Of a DNA stretch of 64,000 nt, positions 26,473-36,339 are shown piece after piece. The stretch covers positions 1-64,000 of the forward strand of contig CALKBV010000006.1 of NCBI GenBank assembly GCA_937775265.1, in the 5' to 3' direction. Source of the DNA: an uncultured Pseudomonadales bacterium (lineage in GTDB: Bacteria; Pseudomonadota; Gammaproteobacteria; Pseudomonadales; Azotimanducaceae). Each line of letters begins with the position of its first letter. Within the stretch, counting starts at the first letter, position 1. Both the position numbers and the translations under genes were made by a program. Below the pieces are notes generated by a model, which had not been told where the DNA came from, did not search any database, and was given only the letters and a program-made list of their open reading frames with translations.

Positions 26473-27321
26473 TCAAGACTGGCTATTGACCCATTCAATG
26501 CATCTTTCATTAAACAACTCTGGCATTTCATACTGCAACCAATGCCCTGCATCAGCAACCAGTTCGAACCTGACGTCGGGTCTAGCCTGCAGGAAGATAT
26601 CTCGGCGCGCCTCAAGGTCAGGGTAGGCAGGCGCATCATGGTCGCCATAGATAACGAATAGGGGCGTCGTTGTGCCTCGCACTCCATCAATAACCAACGT
26701 ACCCCTGGCGTAAGGCGGGCTACGAAATCGAGCCCGCGATGTATTGAGCTCCTGAATAATGACCGCTGTATTGTCTATGCGTGAGCGTTGATAAAACATC
26801 AACCTGGCCAGGTTTTCTCTCTGAGCCGCAAGGACTTCGTCGCTGCTCATTCCAGACTCTCGTCTAATGAGCGGTTTCATGGTGACCCTGCGGGGTAAAT
26901 CCCCCACCGCTGCGGGCCCGGTTAACATTACTGACTTTAGCCGCGTCGCCATGTCCTTCATAACCATGGCGGTAATCGTGCAGCCCCAGGAAAAGGCAAC
27001 CATGTGAAATGCTGAATCGAACAATTGTTCCAGGGCGATCCTTGTTGCCCGGCCCGCACTAACAGCATCCGATTCAACTTCGCACATCGCAGCATCGCCA
27101 AGGCCCGGTAGGTCAATCGCGTAAACATCAAATTGCTCACGTAGCGCGGAAATGTTTCTCGCCCAGTGCAGCCAGGATCCTGAACCGCCATGCAGCAAAA
27201 CCACTTTTTCGGCACCTGCATTTTCCCACTGACGGATAGGCATTCTGCCTTCCCCACAGGGAAACCAGTGAACGACGGCCGCTTTCTCAAGGACAAGAAT
27301 ATCTTCGGGTAACACATCCAT
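26473..27321 (-). CDS. alpha/beta hydrolase
   Basis: A 282-residue hydrolase. The oxyanion loop is LLHGGSGSWLHW, the nucleophile elbow AFSWGC, the acidic residue is in YGDHDAP and the His in ADAGHWLQYEMPE. The HGGSGSW loop recalls meta-cleavage-product (C-C) hydrolases. It lies 36 bases downstream of the crotonase at 27358 on the same strand, so hydrolase, crotonase and the CoA-transferase upstream form a likely catabolic unit. Confidence 0.82.
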   Translation of the reverse strand: MDVLPEDILVLEKAAVVHWFPCGEGRMPIRQWENAGAEKVVLLHGGSGSWLHWARNISALREQFDVYAIDLPGLGDAAMCEVESDAVSAGRATRIALEQLFDSAFHMVAFSWGCTITAMVMKDMATRLKSVMLTGPAAVGDLPRRVTMKPLIRRESGMSSDEVLAAQRENLARLMFYQRSRIDNTAVIIQELNTSRARFRSPPYARGTLVIDGVRGTTTPLFVIYGDHDAPAYPDLEARRDIFLQARPDVRFELVADAGHWLQYEMPELFNERCIEWVNSQS

Positions 27322-27357
27322 CAGCTTATCTATGCTTGCTCTATAGGATGAATCGCT

Positions 27358-28209
27358 TTAGTCCTCGTCATTAGCTGCCTGCGCAAAGTCGTAACAGAGT
27401 TCGCCCATCCGGAGTTCACCTTCCCTTGTCTGCAAACCCATTGCCATGGCCTTACGCATGTTCTGCTGAGCGCCTTTGGTTCGAAGCGTTTGCTGGAACA
27501 GAAATGCCTCCTCTAATAAACCGTCACTTAGCGGCATCTCTGCATTATTGATCGATGCCTTACATAGCGCGATAGCTTCAGCGGGCCAGCAGGCAATTCT
27601 TTTTGACAGAGAATCTACAAAACCGTCCAGTTCGTTCGCCGAATCAAAAACACGATTCAGGTAACCCCACTGAGCAGCAGTTTCTGCGTCAATATCATCA
27701 CTGCCAAGGCAAATTTCCATGGCCCTACCCCGCCCAACTAGCCTTGGCAGTCGCTGAGTACCGGTTCCTCCAGGCAAAATACCAAGCGCCACTTCCATCT
27801 GGTTAATGACTGTTTTTCCCTTCAGTCCAAATCGCATATCACAGGACGATGCAAATTCGTTTCCACCGCCACCTGCTCTGCCCGCCATCTTGACGATAGT
27901 GGCCTTTGGCATGGTTCTTACTCGTTCGCACATCAGGTGAAAGTCTGAGAATTCCAGGCTCTTCTCTGCCGGCGTATCAATCGGAAACTCCAAAATGGCT
28001 TCCACATCAAAATGGGCTATAAAGAAATCCGCATCAGCACTCTGAAATACAACGACTTTAACCGATTCATCCTTTTCAACCTCACTGGTAAAGCCAACCA
28101 GGTCCATATAAAGCGGCGGGGTCATGACATTCATAGGCGGATTGTTAATAGTGGCGGTAAGTACCCCCTTGTCATATTCAATTCCAAGTGTTTCGTAGTC
28201 GTAAGCCAT
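27358..28209 (-). CDS. enoyl-CoA hydratase
   Basis: A 283-residue crotonase with GGGAG 8 bases before the ATG. Unlike the other two crotonases in this window, both catalytic glutamates can be placed: one in AGGGGNEFASSCD (GGxCEL position), one in NQMEVALGILPGGTGTQRL. It should be able to hydrate 2-enoyl-CoA. It lies between a CoA-transferase and an alpha/beta hydrolase on the same strand, which suggests degradation of a CoA-bound acid, though the pathway cannot be named. Confidence 0.85.
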   Translation of the reverse strand: MAYDYETLGIEYDKGVLTATINNPPMNVMTPPLYMDLVGFTSEVEKDESVKVVVFQSADADFFIAHFDVEAILEFPIDTPAEKSLEFSDFHLMCERVRTMPKATIVKMAGRAGGGGNEFASSCDMRFGLKGKTVINQMEVALGILPGGTGTQRLPRLVGRGRAMEICLGSDDIDAETAAQWGYLNRVFDSANELDGFVDSLSKRIACWPAEAIALCKASINNAEMPLSDGLLEEAFLFQQTLRTKGAQQNMRKAMAMGLQTREGELRMGELCYDFAQAANDED

Positions 28210-28392
28210 CGTGATTCTCCCAGGTTAAGCCTTGAGCCTATGGGCTCTGTGATTCCGGGTCAAGGCCCTACAGACGCAAACTCACCTATCATCCGGTCAC
28301 GTCACGACCCCGCACAAGGAAGTCACCTTGCTATACGAGTTCCGCATTATCCTGCGCTGACCCTTGCGGACCTTTCGAGCGCCCGCCGACGA

Positions 28393-29598
28393 CTAAATAA
28401 CCCCGTCGCGCCGCCATTTGTCTAGCTGGTCCGCACTAAACCCTAGCGCTGACAGGATTTCCTCATTGTGCTCACCTAATGAGGGCGCTTTTTCGGGCCC
28501 CTTCTTGGGCATTCCCTCAATATTAATGGGATGGCTAATGATATGCCCTCCAACAGAAGGATCATTGGGTGCAACGGCCATCTTGTTAACAAGAACCTGG
28601 GGGTCATCTACTATCTCTTCTATCCGGCCCACAAGATAAGCAGGCACCTTGTGATGCTCAAATTGCCGCTGCCAATGCGCTGCGGGTTCCATCAACATCA
28701 CGGCCTGCAACGCATCATAGAAAAGATCGTTATTCGTGAATCGAGCTTCCGGGGTTTTAAAATGTTCATCCAGGAGCAAACCGGATAAACCCAGGCTAGC
28801 CAAAAACGATGCAACTTCTTCCGGGGTACGTACCATTGACATGATGAAGTGACGTTCGTCAGCAGTTCCTAGCATAGTCCGGGGAAAGCGCCGTTTGCTG
28901 GCAAGCTCGCGGTACTGCGAATAATCCCCGCCTACAAAGGCCGCCTGCGCTATACATGAGGCGGACCAAAGCCCATTGGCTAACAATGAGGTGTGGACCA
29001 TCGCGCCCTCTCCTGTGCGTTCCCGCTTGAGCAGCGCTGTGACGATCGAAGCATAAAGTGTCACTGCAGACGGATGGTCGCCCATACCGGGCAACGCCGG
29101 GGCAGGAAAGGCATCACTGTCCCTGACAAGGTCAGCCAAACCCGTCCGCGCCCAGTACGCCACAAGGTCAAAACTCTCCCGGTCTTTATCTGGCCCAGCT
29201 TCACCATAAGCACTCAGCGAGGCATAGATCATTGAAGGGTTAAGCGACTTAATGTCTTCGTAATTGAGGTTCAACCTATCCCGTAACGGGAAAGGCTGAT
29301 TGGTGATGTACACATCACACTGTTCTATTAGCCGGTGAAGAATCTTAATGCCTTCTTCTGTCTTCAGGTTCAACGAAAGGCTTTGCTTATTACGGGCATC
29401 CATGTCCCACATATAATTAGTCGAGGCCTGCGGCACGATAGCCATACCCGATAGGTTTCGGTAAGCATCTCCAGGCCCGGGCATCTCGATCTTAATAACA
29501 TCCGCCCCATAATCGGCAAGAATGGTTCCAGCCACCGGGCCAGCAATCCAACTTCCAACATCCAGCACTTTCAACCCATCGAACAGGGAGTCACTCAT
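28393..29598 (-). CDS. family III CoA-transferase (CaiB/BaiF type)
   Basis: A 401-residue protein. It begins LDGLK-like SLFDGLKVLDVGSWIAGPVAG, followed by KIEMPGPGD and the conserved ARNKQSLSLNL. The catalytic Asp is D174 in GMGDHPSAVT, which forms the aspartyl-CoA thioester in this family. The end GEHNEEILSALGFSADQLDKW is standard. It moves CoA between organic acids. It is the first gene of the run with the crotonase and the hydrolase and is divergent from recC. Confidence 0.88.
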   Translation of the reverse strand: MSDSLFDGLKVLDVGSWIAGPVAGTILADYGADVIKIEMPGPGDAYRNLSGMAIVPQASTNYMWDMDARNKQSLSLNLKTEEGIKILHRLIEQCDVYITNQPFPLRDRLNLNYEDIKSLNPSMIYASLSAYGEAGPDKDRESFDLVAYWARTGLADLVRDSDAFPAPALPGMGDHPSAVTLYASIVTALLKRERTGEGAMVHTSLLANGLWSASCIAQAAFVGGDYSQYRELASKRRFPRTMLGTADERHFIMSMVRTPEEVASFLASLGLSGLLLDEHFKTPEARFTNNDLFYDALQAVMLMEPAAHWQRQFEHHKVPAYLVGRIEEIVDDPQVLVNKMAVAPNDPSVGGHIISHPINIEGMPKKGPEKAPSLGEHNEEILSALGFSADQLDKWRRDGVI

Positions 29599-29681
29599 CT
29601 AAAAGATCCTTTCATAACAAATTGAAGTTTATCAGAAGGCCGGGGATAGGATTCGAAGGCGGAATCCGTACACTGGTCGAT

Positions 29682-32600
29682 ATGCTGAACCTGTTCCAAT
29701 CGAACCAGATGTCTGAACTCGCCCGGGCGTTCTGCGCGAGGAATACATTATTCAACGACCCATTTGAACCACTCACGGTGGTCGTTCAAAGTTTCGGCCT
29801 GGGACAATGGCTAAAACTTCAGCTCTCCGATTATCACGGCATTAGTAGCAATGTAGACTGTCTTTTACCAGCCACCTTTCTGTGGAAGCTCTACCAGTCC
29901 CTGATTCCCGAAACACAACTACTCAATGAATCCCCCTACGACCGACATCGCCTGACCTGGCGGATCATGCGACTGCTGAAAGCAAACCCCGGGTTAGCCA
30001 GCGAAATTGACACTTACCTGACAGGAGCAGGCGACAAAGACCTTCGACTACACCAGCTCGCTGCGGAATTGGCCCTGCTATTCGACGAATACCTCATGTT
30101 CCGACCAGACTGGATCCTGCAATGGCAAAACCAACGCCGGGAACTGACCGGGCACGAGGCCTGGCAGGCTGATTTATGGAGCATCATCCAGGATGACCTG
30201 CAGGGTAATCAGGGACTACACAGGGCAACACTGCACCAACGGGTTTTACAATCCCTTGCTCGCCAGTCAAACAGTCAGCAATCCAACGCGACGCACAAAC
30301 GCATCACTATTTTTGGCCTTTCTACCTTACCGCCGCTTCAACTACAGACCTTTGAAGCACTGGCTGAATCTACAGAGGTCGATATTTACTTTTTAAACCC
30401 CTGCGCACATTACTGGGGAGATATTGTTTCTGAAAAGGACAAAGCGCGACGCTCAGTTCGCAGTCTATTGTCGACGGCGGAGCCACTCATCGACGAAGAC
30501 TACCTGGAGGTTGGCAATCCATTACTGTCATCACTGGGCAAACAGGGACGGGAGTATCTTGAACTTCTACTGGAATCCAACCAGGTGCACTCGGAGGAAC
30601 TTTTCCTGGATCTTGAAGAAGCGACCGCGCTTGATGTCGTTAAGAACGACATCCTAAACCTGACCTTCGGCGGTGAGTTTGGCGCCGAATGCCAACCAAT
30701 TCCGCGACAGTTCAACGACACTTCCATCCAGATCCATATCTGTCACAGTAGACTTCGCGAAGTTGAGGTGCTGCACGACCAGATACTACATGCCATAAAA
30801 CAGTCTTCTACACTCAGACTTAACGATATCCTGGTGATGATGCCGGACGTCGCCGAGTACGCACCATTCATTCAGTCAGTGTTTTCCGGCAGCCTGGCCT
30901 ACAGAATTGCCGACCGAAGTTCCGTTGAAAACAGCACCCTGTTAAGTAGTTTCATGAATCTGCTTAAGCTGCCTGAACTCAGGCTGTCTGGTCCCGAGGT
31001 CATGGATCTGCTGGAAGTTCCCGCCATCATGAGACACTTCGAACTTACTGAGGAAAACCTCGAGACCATTTCCTACTGGGTAGAGGAATCCGGTATCCGG
31101 TGGGAATTGAGCGGCAAAGACAAGCAGTCCTATTGGAACTTGCCACCCGAAGACCAGAACAGCTGGAAGTTCGGCATAAACCGCCTTTTACTGGGGTTCG
31201 CCATGTCTCCCGATCAGGGCAGCTGGGATAGCATTCTGCCCTTTGAGATTACCCCGGCGGATACCAGTCTTCTTGGCAAGCTTTGTCATTTCATAGACTT
31301 ACTGGGGGAGGTTAGAGCAGAACTTGGTGAACCTAGATCTGTCGATGAATGGCAAATACTAGTAACACGACTGATCTCAACATTTTACGATCCCAAGGGC
31401 GATGAGGTGCTTGAAGTCAACCAGTTATTACAGGTCATCGACGAAATAAGCCTGGATGCCAGTTCTGGCCGCTACCAGGACAACGCTTCTCGCCAGATGA
31501 TGGCTTACTCAATCAACCAGGCACTTTCCAACCAGGATTCGAAAGCTGGCTTTATCTCCGGCGGTATTACCTTCGCGACACTCGTACCCATGAGAAGCAT
31601 ACCGTTTCGCATGGTTGCCCTGATGGGCATGAATGATGGTGAATATCCCCGTGACGTCAGGCCACACTCTTTCGACTTGTTTGCCAGCTCACCTGCCAGG
31701 AAAGGCGACCGATCAAAAAAACTGGATGACCGATATCTATTCCTTGAAGCGTTGCTGTCTGCAGGTGAAATGTTCTACGTCAGCTTCGTTGGCAAAGGCG
31801 TTAGGGACAACAAGGATCGCCCCCCTTCTGTCGTCGTTGGCGAATGGCAGCATTACCTGCAAGCAGTATTCGGGGAGGACTATTCCATCACCCATGCCTT
31901 GCAGCCATTTAGCAGGCGGTACTATCAAGGAGATGGCCTGCAGTCCTTCTCTACGCTGTGGCACGAGGCACTGTCGGCCAACGAAGATGCGCCTGCCTTT
32001 ATGGAGACCCCGCTAGCACCGGAAGAATCAATGACATGCACCGGAATTGCACAACTTTCCAGTTTCCTGCGACATCCCGGCAAATACTTTCTGCAACAAA
32101 GACTGGGCGTCTACCTTGATGTCGATGAAGCCGAGCTGAAAGATATTGAGTCGTTCGAGCTGGACCCACTCGAACGGTTCCATCTGGCCGATACCGCTTT
32201 GGGGATTCTGATGAGCGGACAGGACCTTGAGCAATTCAAACGACAGGTATCACAGTCCGGCACCATACTCCCGGGTAATATCGGCCAACAACACCTGGAA
32301 CGCGAACTCATCAGGGCTCAGACCATCCAGGCACGAGCGGCAGATTACCTTGATGTTCCAAAATCATTCATTAAAACCAACATTGAGATTGCTGGGAGCT
32401 CACTTCAAGTTGAGCTTGATAACCTTTACGGAGACAGCCTTGTCAGCTACCGTGCGGGAAAACTCCGCGCAGGACAACTGCTGGATACCTGGGTTCAACA
32501 TCTTGCGGCTAACATTGCAAAGCCAAACACCTCGACAGTTTTTATTTTTCGGGGAGACAAAGATGATGCGAAGGTCAGCAGGCTAGGGCCTGTTGATCCG

Positions 32601-32900
32601 GCGATAGCAGAAGCAATTCTATGCAATTTACTGGACCTGTACGACGAAGGCATCGCCAGTCCCTTGCTTTTGCCGCCCGAGGCTTGCAAAGCTTTTACCG
32701 AAAGTCAGCTGAAAGGCTTATCGGTAGACAGCTCGATTCTGAAAGCGCGCCAGGGCTGGGAAAGGGATCAACCGGGCTCAGAAGGCAAAGACCGTTACTG
32801 GGCAAGACTGTTCCAGTTACCTGAGGCATTTCACGACAGGTTCCTCACTGACGCGCCATCGATCTGGCAACCCCTTTTGGAGGTGCAGGTCGATGAATAG
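29682..32900 (+). CDS. recC: exodeoxyribonuclease V gamma subunit
   Basis: A 1072-residue protein from the ATG at 29682 (MLNLFQSNQMSELARAF), chosen because RecC proteins start this way; the open frame extends 20 codons upstream to a TTG. RecC is the inactive-helicase subunit that recognises Chi and splits the DNA strands in RecBCD. Typical segments are VVVQSFGLGQWLKLQLSD, FGLSTLPPLQLQTFEAL, PMRSIPFRMVALMGMNDGEYPR and DDRYLFLEALLSA. It overlaps recB by 8 bases. The order recC-recB-recD without ptrA differs from Escherichia coli only by the missing protease gene. Confidence 0.95.
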   Translation: MLNLFQSNQMSELARAFCARNTLFNDPFEPLTVVVQSFGLGQWLKLQLSDYHGISSNVDCLLPATFLWKLYQSLIPETQLLNESPYDRHRLTWRIMRLLKANPGLASEIDTYLTGAGDKDLRLHQLAAELALLFDEYLMFRPDWILQWQNQRRELTGHEAWQADLWSIIQDDLQGNQGLHRATLHQRVLQSLARQSNSQQSNATHKRITIFGLSTLPPLQLQTFEALAESTEVDIYFLNPCAHYWGDIVSEKDKARRSVRSLLSTAEPLIDEDYLEVGNPLLSSLGKQGREYLELLLESNQVHSEELFLDLEEATALDVVKNDILNLTFGGEFGAECQPIPRQFNDTSIQIHICHSRLREVEVLHDQILHAIKQSSTLRLNDILVMMPDVAEYAPFIQSVFSGSLAYRIADRSSVENSTLLSSFMNLLKLPELRLSGPEVMDLLEVPAIMRHFELTEENLETISYWVEESGIRWELSGKDKQSYWNLPPEDQNSWKFGINRLLLGFAMSPDQGSWDSILPFEITPADTSLLGKLCHFIDLLGEVRAELGEPRSVDEWQILVTRLISTFYDPKGDEVLEVNQLLQVIDEISLDASSGRYQDNASRQMMAYSINQALSNQDSKAGFISGGITFATLVPMRSIPFRMVALMGMNDGEYPRDVRPHSFDLFASSPARKGDRSKKLDDRYLFLEALLSAGEMFYVSFVGKGVRDNKDRPPSVVVGEWQHYLQAVFGEDYSITHALQPFSRRYYQGDGLQSFSTLWHEALSANEDAPAFMETPLAPEESMTCTGIAQLSSFLRHPGKYFLQQRLGVYLDVDEAELKDIESFELDPLERFHLADTALGILMSGQDLEQFKRQVSQSGTILPGNIGQQHLERELIRAQTIQARAADYLDVPKSFIKTNIEIAGSSLQVELDNLYGDSLVSYRAGKLRAGQLLDTWVQHLAANIAKPNTSTVFIFRGDKDDAKVSRLGPVDPAIAEAILCNLLDLYDEGIASPLLLPPEACKAFTESQLKGLSVDSSILKARQGWERDQPGSEGKDRYWARLFQLPEAFHDRFLTDAPSIWQPLLEVQVDE

Positions 32901-35900
32901 TACAGACATCACTTTTAACCCCATGACCATGCGGTTGGACCACGGCCAGCTGATCGAAGCAAGTGCCGGCACGGGTAAGACCTACACGATCACTAACCTT
33001 TGCCTCAGGCTGTTACTCGGTCGCAACTCTCCATGGCAACGACCACTGGCAATCAATGAAATTCTCATACTGACATTTACTATTGCCGCCACCAACGAGC
33101 TTAAACACCGGATCGCAAAACGAATTGAAGAGGCACGGCACGTTTTTAGAACCGGAGACGATAACGGGGATGATTTTCTCCGACATTTACTGGAGACCTC
33201 AAGTAACTCTTCAACAGACCTGAAGTTGCTGACCGCCGCAAGCCAGTTGATCGACGAAGCGAGCATCTTCACCATTCACGGTTTTTGCGCAAGAGTTCTT
33301 GGCGAGCAAACGTTTGAGTCAGGAACTCTGTTCGATCAGGAACAGAATGCGGAACGGGACCACGTGCTGAAGCTTGCCGCAGAGGACTGTTATCGCACTT
33401 TGATCATGCCGCTACAGGGAGATATCCGCCAACTGGCGTTAACACTGTGGCCAAACCCCGCAATGCTGGCAAGAAAACTGTCACGCTTCCTCTTTCGTGG
33501 CGAGCTACAGATCTTTCCTGCTCGGACAGCGGAAGACGCAAATACACTGGTGCTCAAAGCACGCGAGGCTAAAACCCTCTGGAGAGATGGCGAACTGGAG
33601 CAATCACTGCTTAACGGCGATCTCAAGAAAAATTCAAAGCCTTATCGAAGGCTTGGACAGATGACCGAATTTTGTCTTTCGCCTGGAATCGAGTTGGACA
33701 ATGAGCTCTGGGAAATCTATTCCGCTGAATCCCTGGCCGGGGCGGTAAAAAAAGGCGGCGATTTACCGATACACCCCGCCCTTGAAATGATCACAGAGGT
33801 TCATACAGGTATCAAAACAACCACAACCAACCTCTGGCATCAGGTATACGCCAGCGTCTCGGGCCTAATGCAGCAGCACAAAGAGACCTGGAACAAGATG
33901 ACCGTCGACGATTTACTGACTTCCCTTGCAGCAGCAGTAAGCAGGCCAGGTTCATCACTACCGGACTCCATGGCTAACCGTTGGCCCATCGCGATGATCG
34001 ATGAGTTCCAGGATACCGACAACATCCAGAACAGCATTTTCTCTCGCGTTTACCAGGACGGTAACAACGGACATTCGCTACTGACGATTGGCGATCCCAA
34101 ACAAGCCATCTATAGCTTTCGTGGCGCTGATGTTTACACCTATATCAACACCCGGCGACTATCGAGCAGGCTGCACAACCTCGATGTGAACTGGCGTTCT
34201 TCACCGGCACTCATTGAAGCAACGAACATCCTTTTCCAGAAAGGTAATATTTTTGGTAACGATGCGGATATGCCCTTTGTACCGGTGAAACCCGCGCCAA
34301 TACATAATGAAATGAAGATGCTGGTCGCCGGCGTCGAATGTCCCCCTTACCAGCTCTTTGTGATCGAAGACCCTGACAGGTTCGCCACCGTAACGGAGCT
34401 AACAGAACGGGCGATGAATTATGCGGCGGAACAAACCGTTTCCCTGATCAACGCCGACAGTCAGGCCAGTCTGGATGGCAAATCAGTCAGTGCGGGACAA
34501 ATAGCGTTTCTTGTGCGAAGGCGTGCCGATGCTGTCGCGGCCCAGCGAGCGCTTACTTCTCGAGGCGTGCAAAGTGTGTACCTGACACTAGAAAGTGTCT
34601 TCCTTCAGGATACTGCCGCTGACCTTAAGCTGATCCTGGAGGCGATACTCGAACCTGCAAACGACCAGGCAATCAAGGCTGCACTTGCAACGCGCCTAAT
34701 GCAGACAACCGCAGCTGATATCGACCGCCTGAATCATGACATTCAGGCACAGCAGGCTGTGCTCGCAGAGTTTCGTTCCTACCGTGAAATGTGGCTCGAG
34801 CAGAATGTCGCGCCAATGCTTAACACCCTGATGGAGCGACGTCAGCTGGCCCAGAGGTGGTTACAGCTCCCGAACGGCGAAAGACAAATAACCAACCTAC
34901 GTCACCTGATAGAAATACTCCAGAAACAATCAGGCAGCATCAAGGGGATGTACCAGCTGATTAAATGGTTCAGCCACGAACTGGGGGATTCAGCCGCCCT
35001 ACCTGCCGAAGACCGACAGCTCCGACTGGAAAGTGATGAGAACCTAGTCAAGATCGTGACAATGCACGCAGCCAAAGGGCTTGAATACGATATCGTCATG
35101 ATTCCCATGCCTGTCTTTGCCACAGGTAGCAAGAATAGCGCAGACCCTGCACTGTTCCATATCGAACAGGAAGGCAGATATATCGCCGGGGTTGAGCTGG
35201 GTGATAACAGTCACCACCGGAGCCTGAGCGCCAGGGAAGAGCAGGAAGAAGACATGCGCCTGCTTTACGTCGCGATGACCAGGGCAAAGTACCGATGCTA
35301 CCTTGGCCTGCCGAAACTGAACTCGTTTGTGGGTTCCGCCATTAGACAACTGCTCGACATTGAAACACCCAAAAAAGATGAATCACTGCTGCCTCGCGTA
35401 CACGGTATTTTTCCCCAAAAGCTCTTCGAGGTCGTTGAGACAGATAACATAGCCAACACAATATTCACCGATAGCGCCTCGCCAAACCCAGTGACCGCAG
35501 CGCCCGCAAAGCCCACCGTTAATGACTATTGGCGAGTCCATAGCTACACAGGGGTCGCGGCCAGGTTAACCGTCCTCGAGCCTGTCATGGTCACGGGATA
35601 CGCCGATGATGACCGCAACGAAGAATCCCCAAACATCCAAAACCTATTAAGCCGGCATAGCTTTCCACGAGGGGCCCGCGTCGGCGTCATTCTACACAGC
35701 CTGATGGAAGAACTTGATTTCCAGACTGATGACCGTTCATCCCTGTGCGACCGTACCCTCAGGAGACTCGGCCTGGAAGATGAATGGCTACCCGTCCTCG
35801 AGCAATGGGTTCAGGATATTCTTAAAGCATCACTCGGCCAATTTTCCTTAAAGGATATAGGGTTAACGGATCGGCTGGATGAAATGGAATTCCACTTTCC

Positions 35901-36339
35901 ACTGGCAACATCGACAAACCTGGTGCAGTTCCTGGCCGAAAAAGGATATCTGGAAGGCGCCTCCAATAAAGCGCTTTTGCTACAGGGACAGATGACCGGA
36001 CTGATCGACCTCCTGTTTCGGCGGGATGGCAAATACTATATCGCGGACTACAAATCGAACTTTTTGGGTAATTCCCTGATGGATTACAATGATGAATCCA
36101 TTGCCCATGCCATGCAAAGTCATCAGTACCATCTGCAATACCTGATTTACACCGTGGCGGTACACCGTATGCTGAAACAGAAACTGCCCGGTTACCAGTA
36201 TGAAACACACATGGGAGGCGCCTACTACCTCTTCCTTCGCGGCATGAACCAGCAGGATTCTCGGGGAATATTTTTTACCAAACCTAATCTGGATACTGTG
36301 GCCAGGCTTGATGAATTATTGGGGGGAATCAGTGGCTGA
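32893..36339 (+). CDS. recB: exodeoxyribonuclease V beta subunit
   Basis: A 1148-residue UvrD-like helicase-nuclease. Walker A is EASAGTGKT at 22-30; AMIDEFQDTDNIQ is motif II; IGDPKQAIYSFRGADV motif III; VTMHAAKGLEYDIV motif V; LLYVAMTRAKYRCYL motif VI. The C-terminal nuclease carries GLIDLLFRRDGKYYIADYKSNF at about 1036-1057 with the Asp and the D-Y-K triad. It moves 3' to 5' and digests DNA until Chi. It overlaps both recC (8 bases) and recD (8 bases), so the subunits are made in a coupled way. Confidence 0.96.
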   Translation: MNSTDITFNPMTMRLDHGQLIEASAGTGKTYTITNLCLRLLLGRNSPWQRPLAINEILILTFTIAATNELKHRIAKRIEEARHVFRTGDDNGDDFLRHLLETSSNSSTDLKLLTAASQLIDEASIFTIHGFCARVLGEQTFESGTLFDQEQNAERDHVLKLAAEDCYRTLIMPLQGDIRQLALTLWPNPAMLARKLSRFLFRGELQIFPARTAEDANTLVLKAREAKTLWRDGELEQSLLNGDLKKNSKPYRRLGQMTEFCLSPGIELDNELWEIYSAESLAGAVKKGGDLPIHPALEMITEVHTGIKTTTTNLWHQVYASVSGLMQQHKETWNKMTVDDLLTSLAAAVSRPGSSLPDSMANRWPIAMIDEFQDTDNIQNSIFSRVYQDGNNGHSLLTIGDPKQAIYSFRGADVYTYINTRRLSSRLHNLDVNWRSSPALIEATNILFQKGNIFGNDADMPFVPVKPAPIHNEMKMLVAGVECPPYQLFVIEDPDRFATVTELTERAMNYAAEQTVSLINADSQASLDGKSVSAGQIAFLVRRRADAVAAQRALTSRGVQSVYLTLESVFLQDTAADLKLILEAILEPANDQAIKAALATRLMQTTAADIDRLNHDIQAQQAVLAEFRSYREMWLEQNVAPMLNTLMERRQLAQRWLQLPNGERQITNLRHLIEILQKQSGSIKGMYQLIKWFSHELGDSAALPAEDRQLRLESDENLVKIVTMHAAKGLEYDIVMIPMPVFATGSKNSADPALFHIEQEGRYIAGVELGDNSHHRSLSAREEQEEDMRLLYVAMTRAKYRCYLGLPKLNSFVGSAIRQLLDIETPKKDESLLPRVHGIFPQKLFEVVETDNIANTIFTDSASPNPVTAAPAKPTVNDYWRVHSYTGVAARLTVLEPVMVTGYADDDRNEESPNIQNLLSRHSFPRGARVGVILHSLMEELDFQTDDRSSLCDRTLRRLGLEDEWLPVLEQWVQDILKASLGQFSLKDIGLTDRLDEMEFHFPLATSTNLVQFLAEKGYLEGASNKALLLQGQMTGLIDLLFRRDGKYYIADYKSNFLGNSLMDYNDESIAHAMQSHQYHLQYLIYTVAVHRMLKQKLPGYQYETHMGGAYYLFLRGMNQQDSRGIFFTKPNLDTVARLDELLGGISG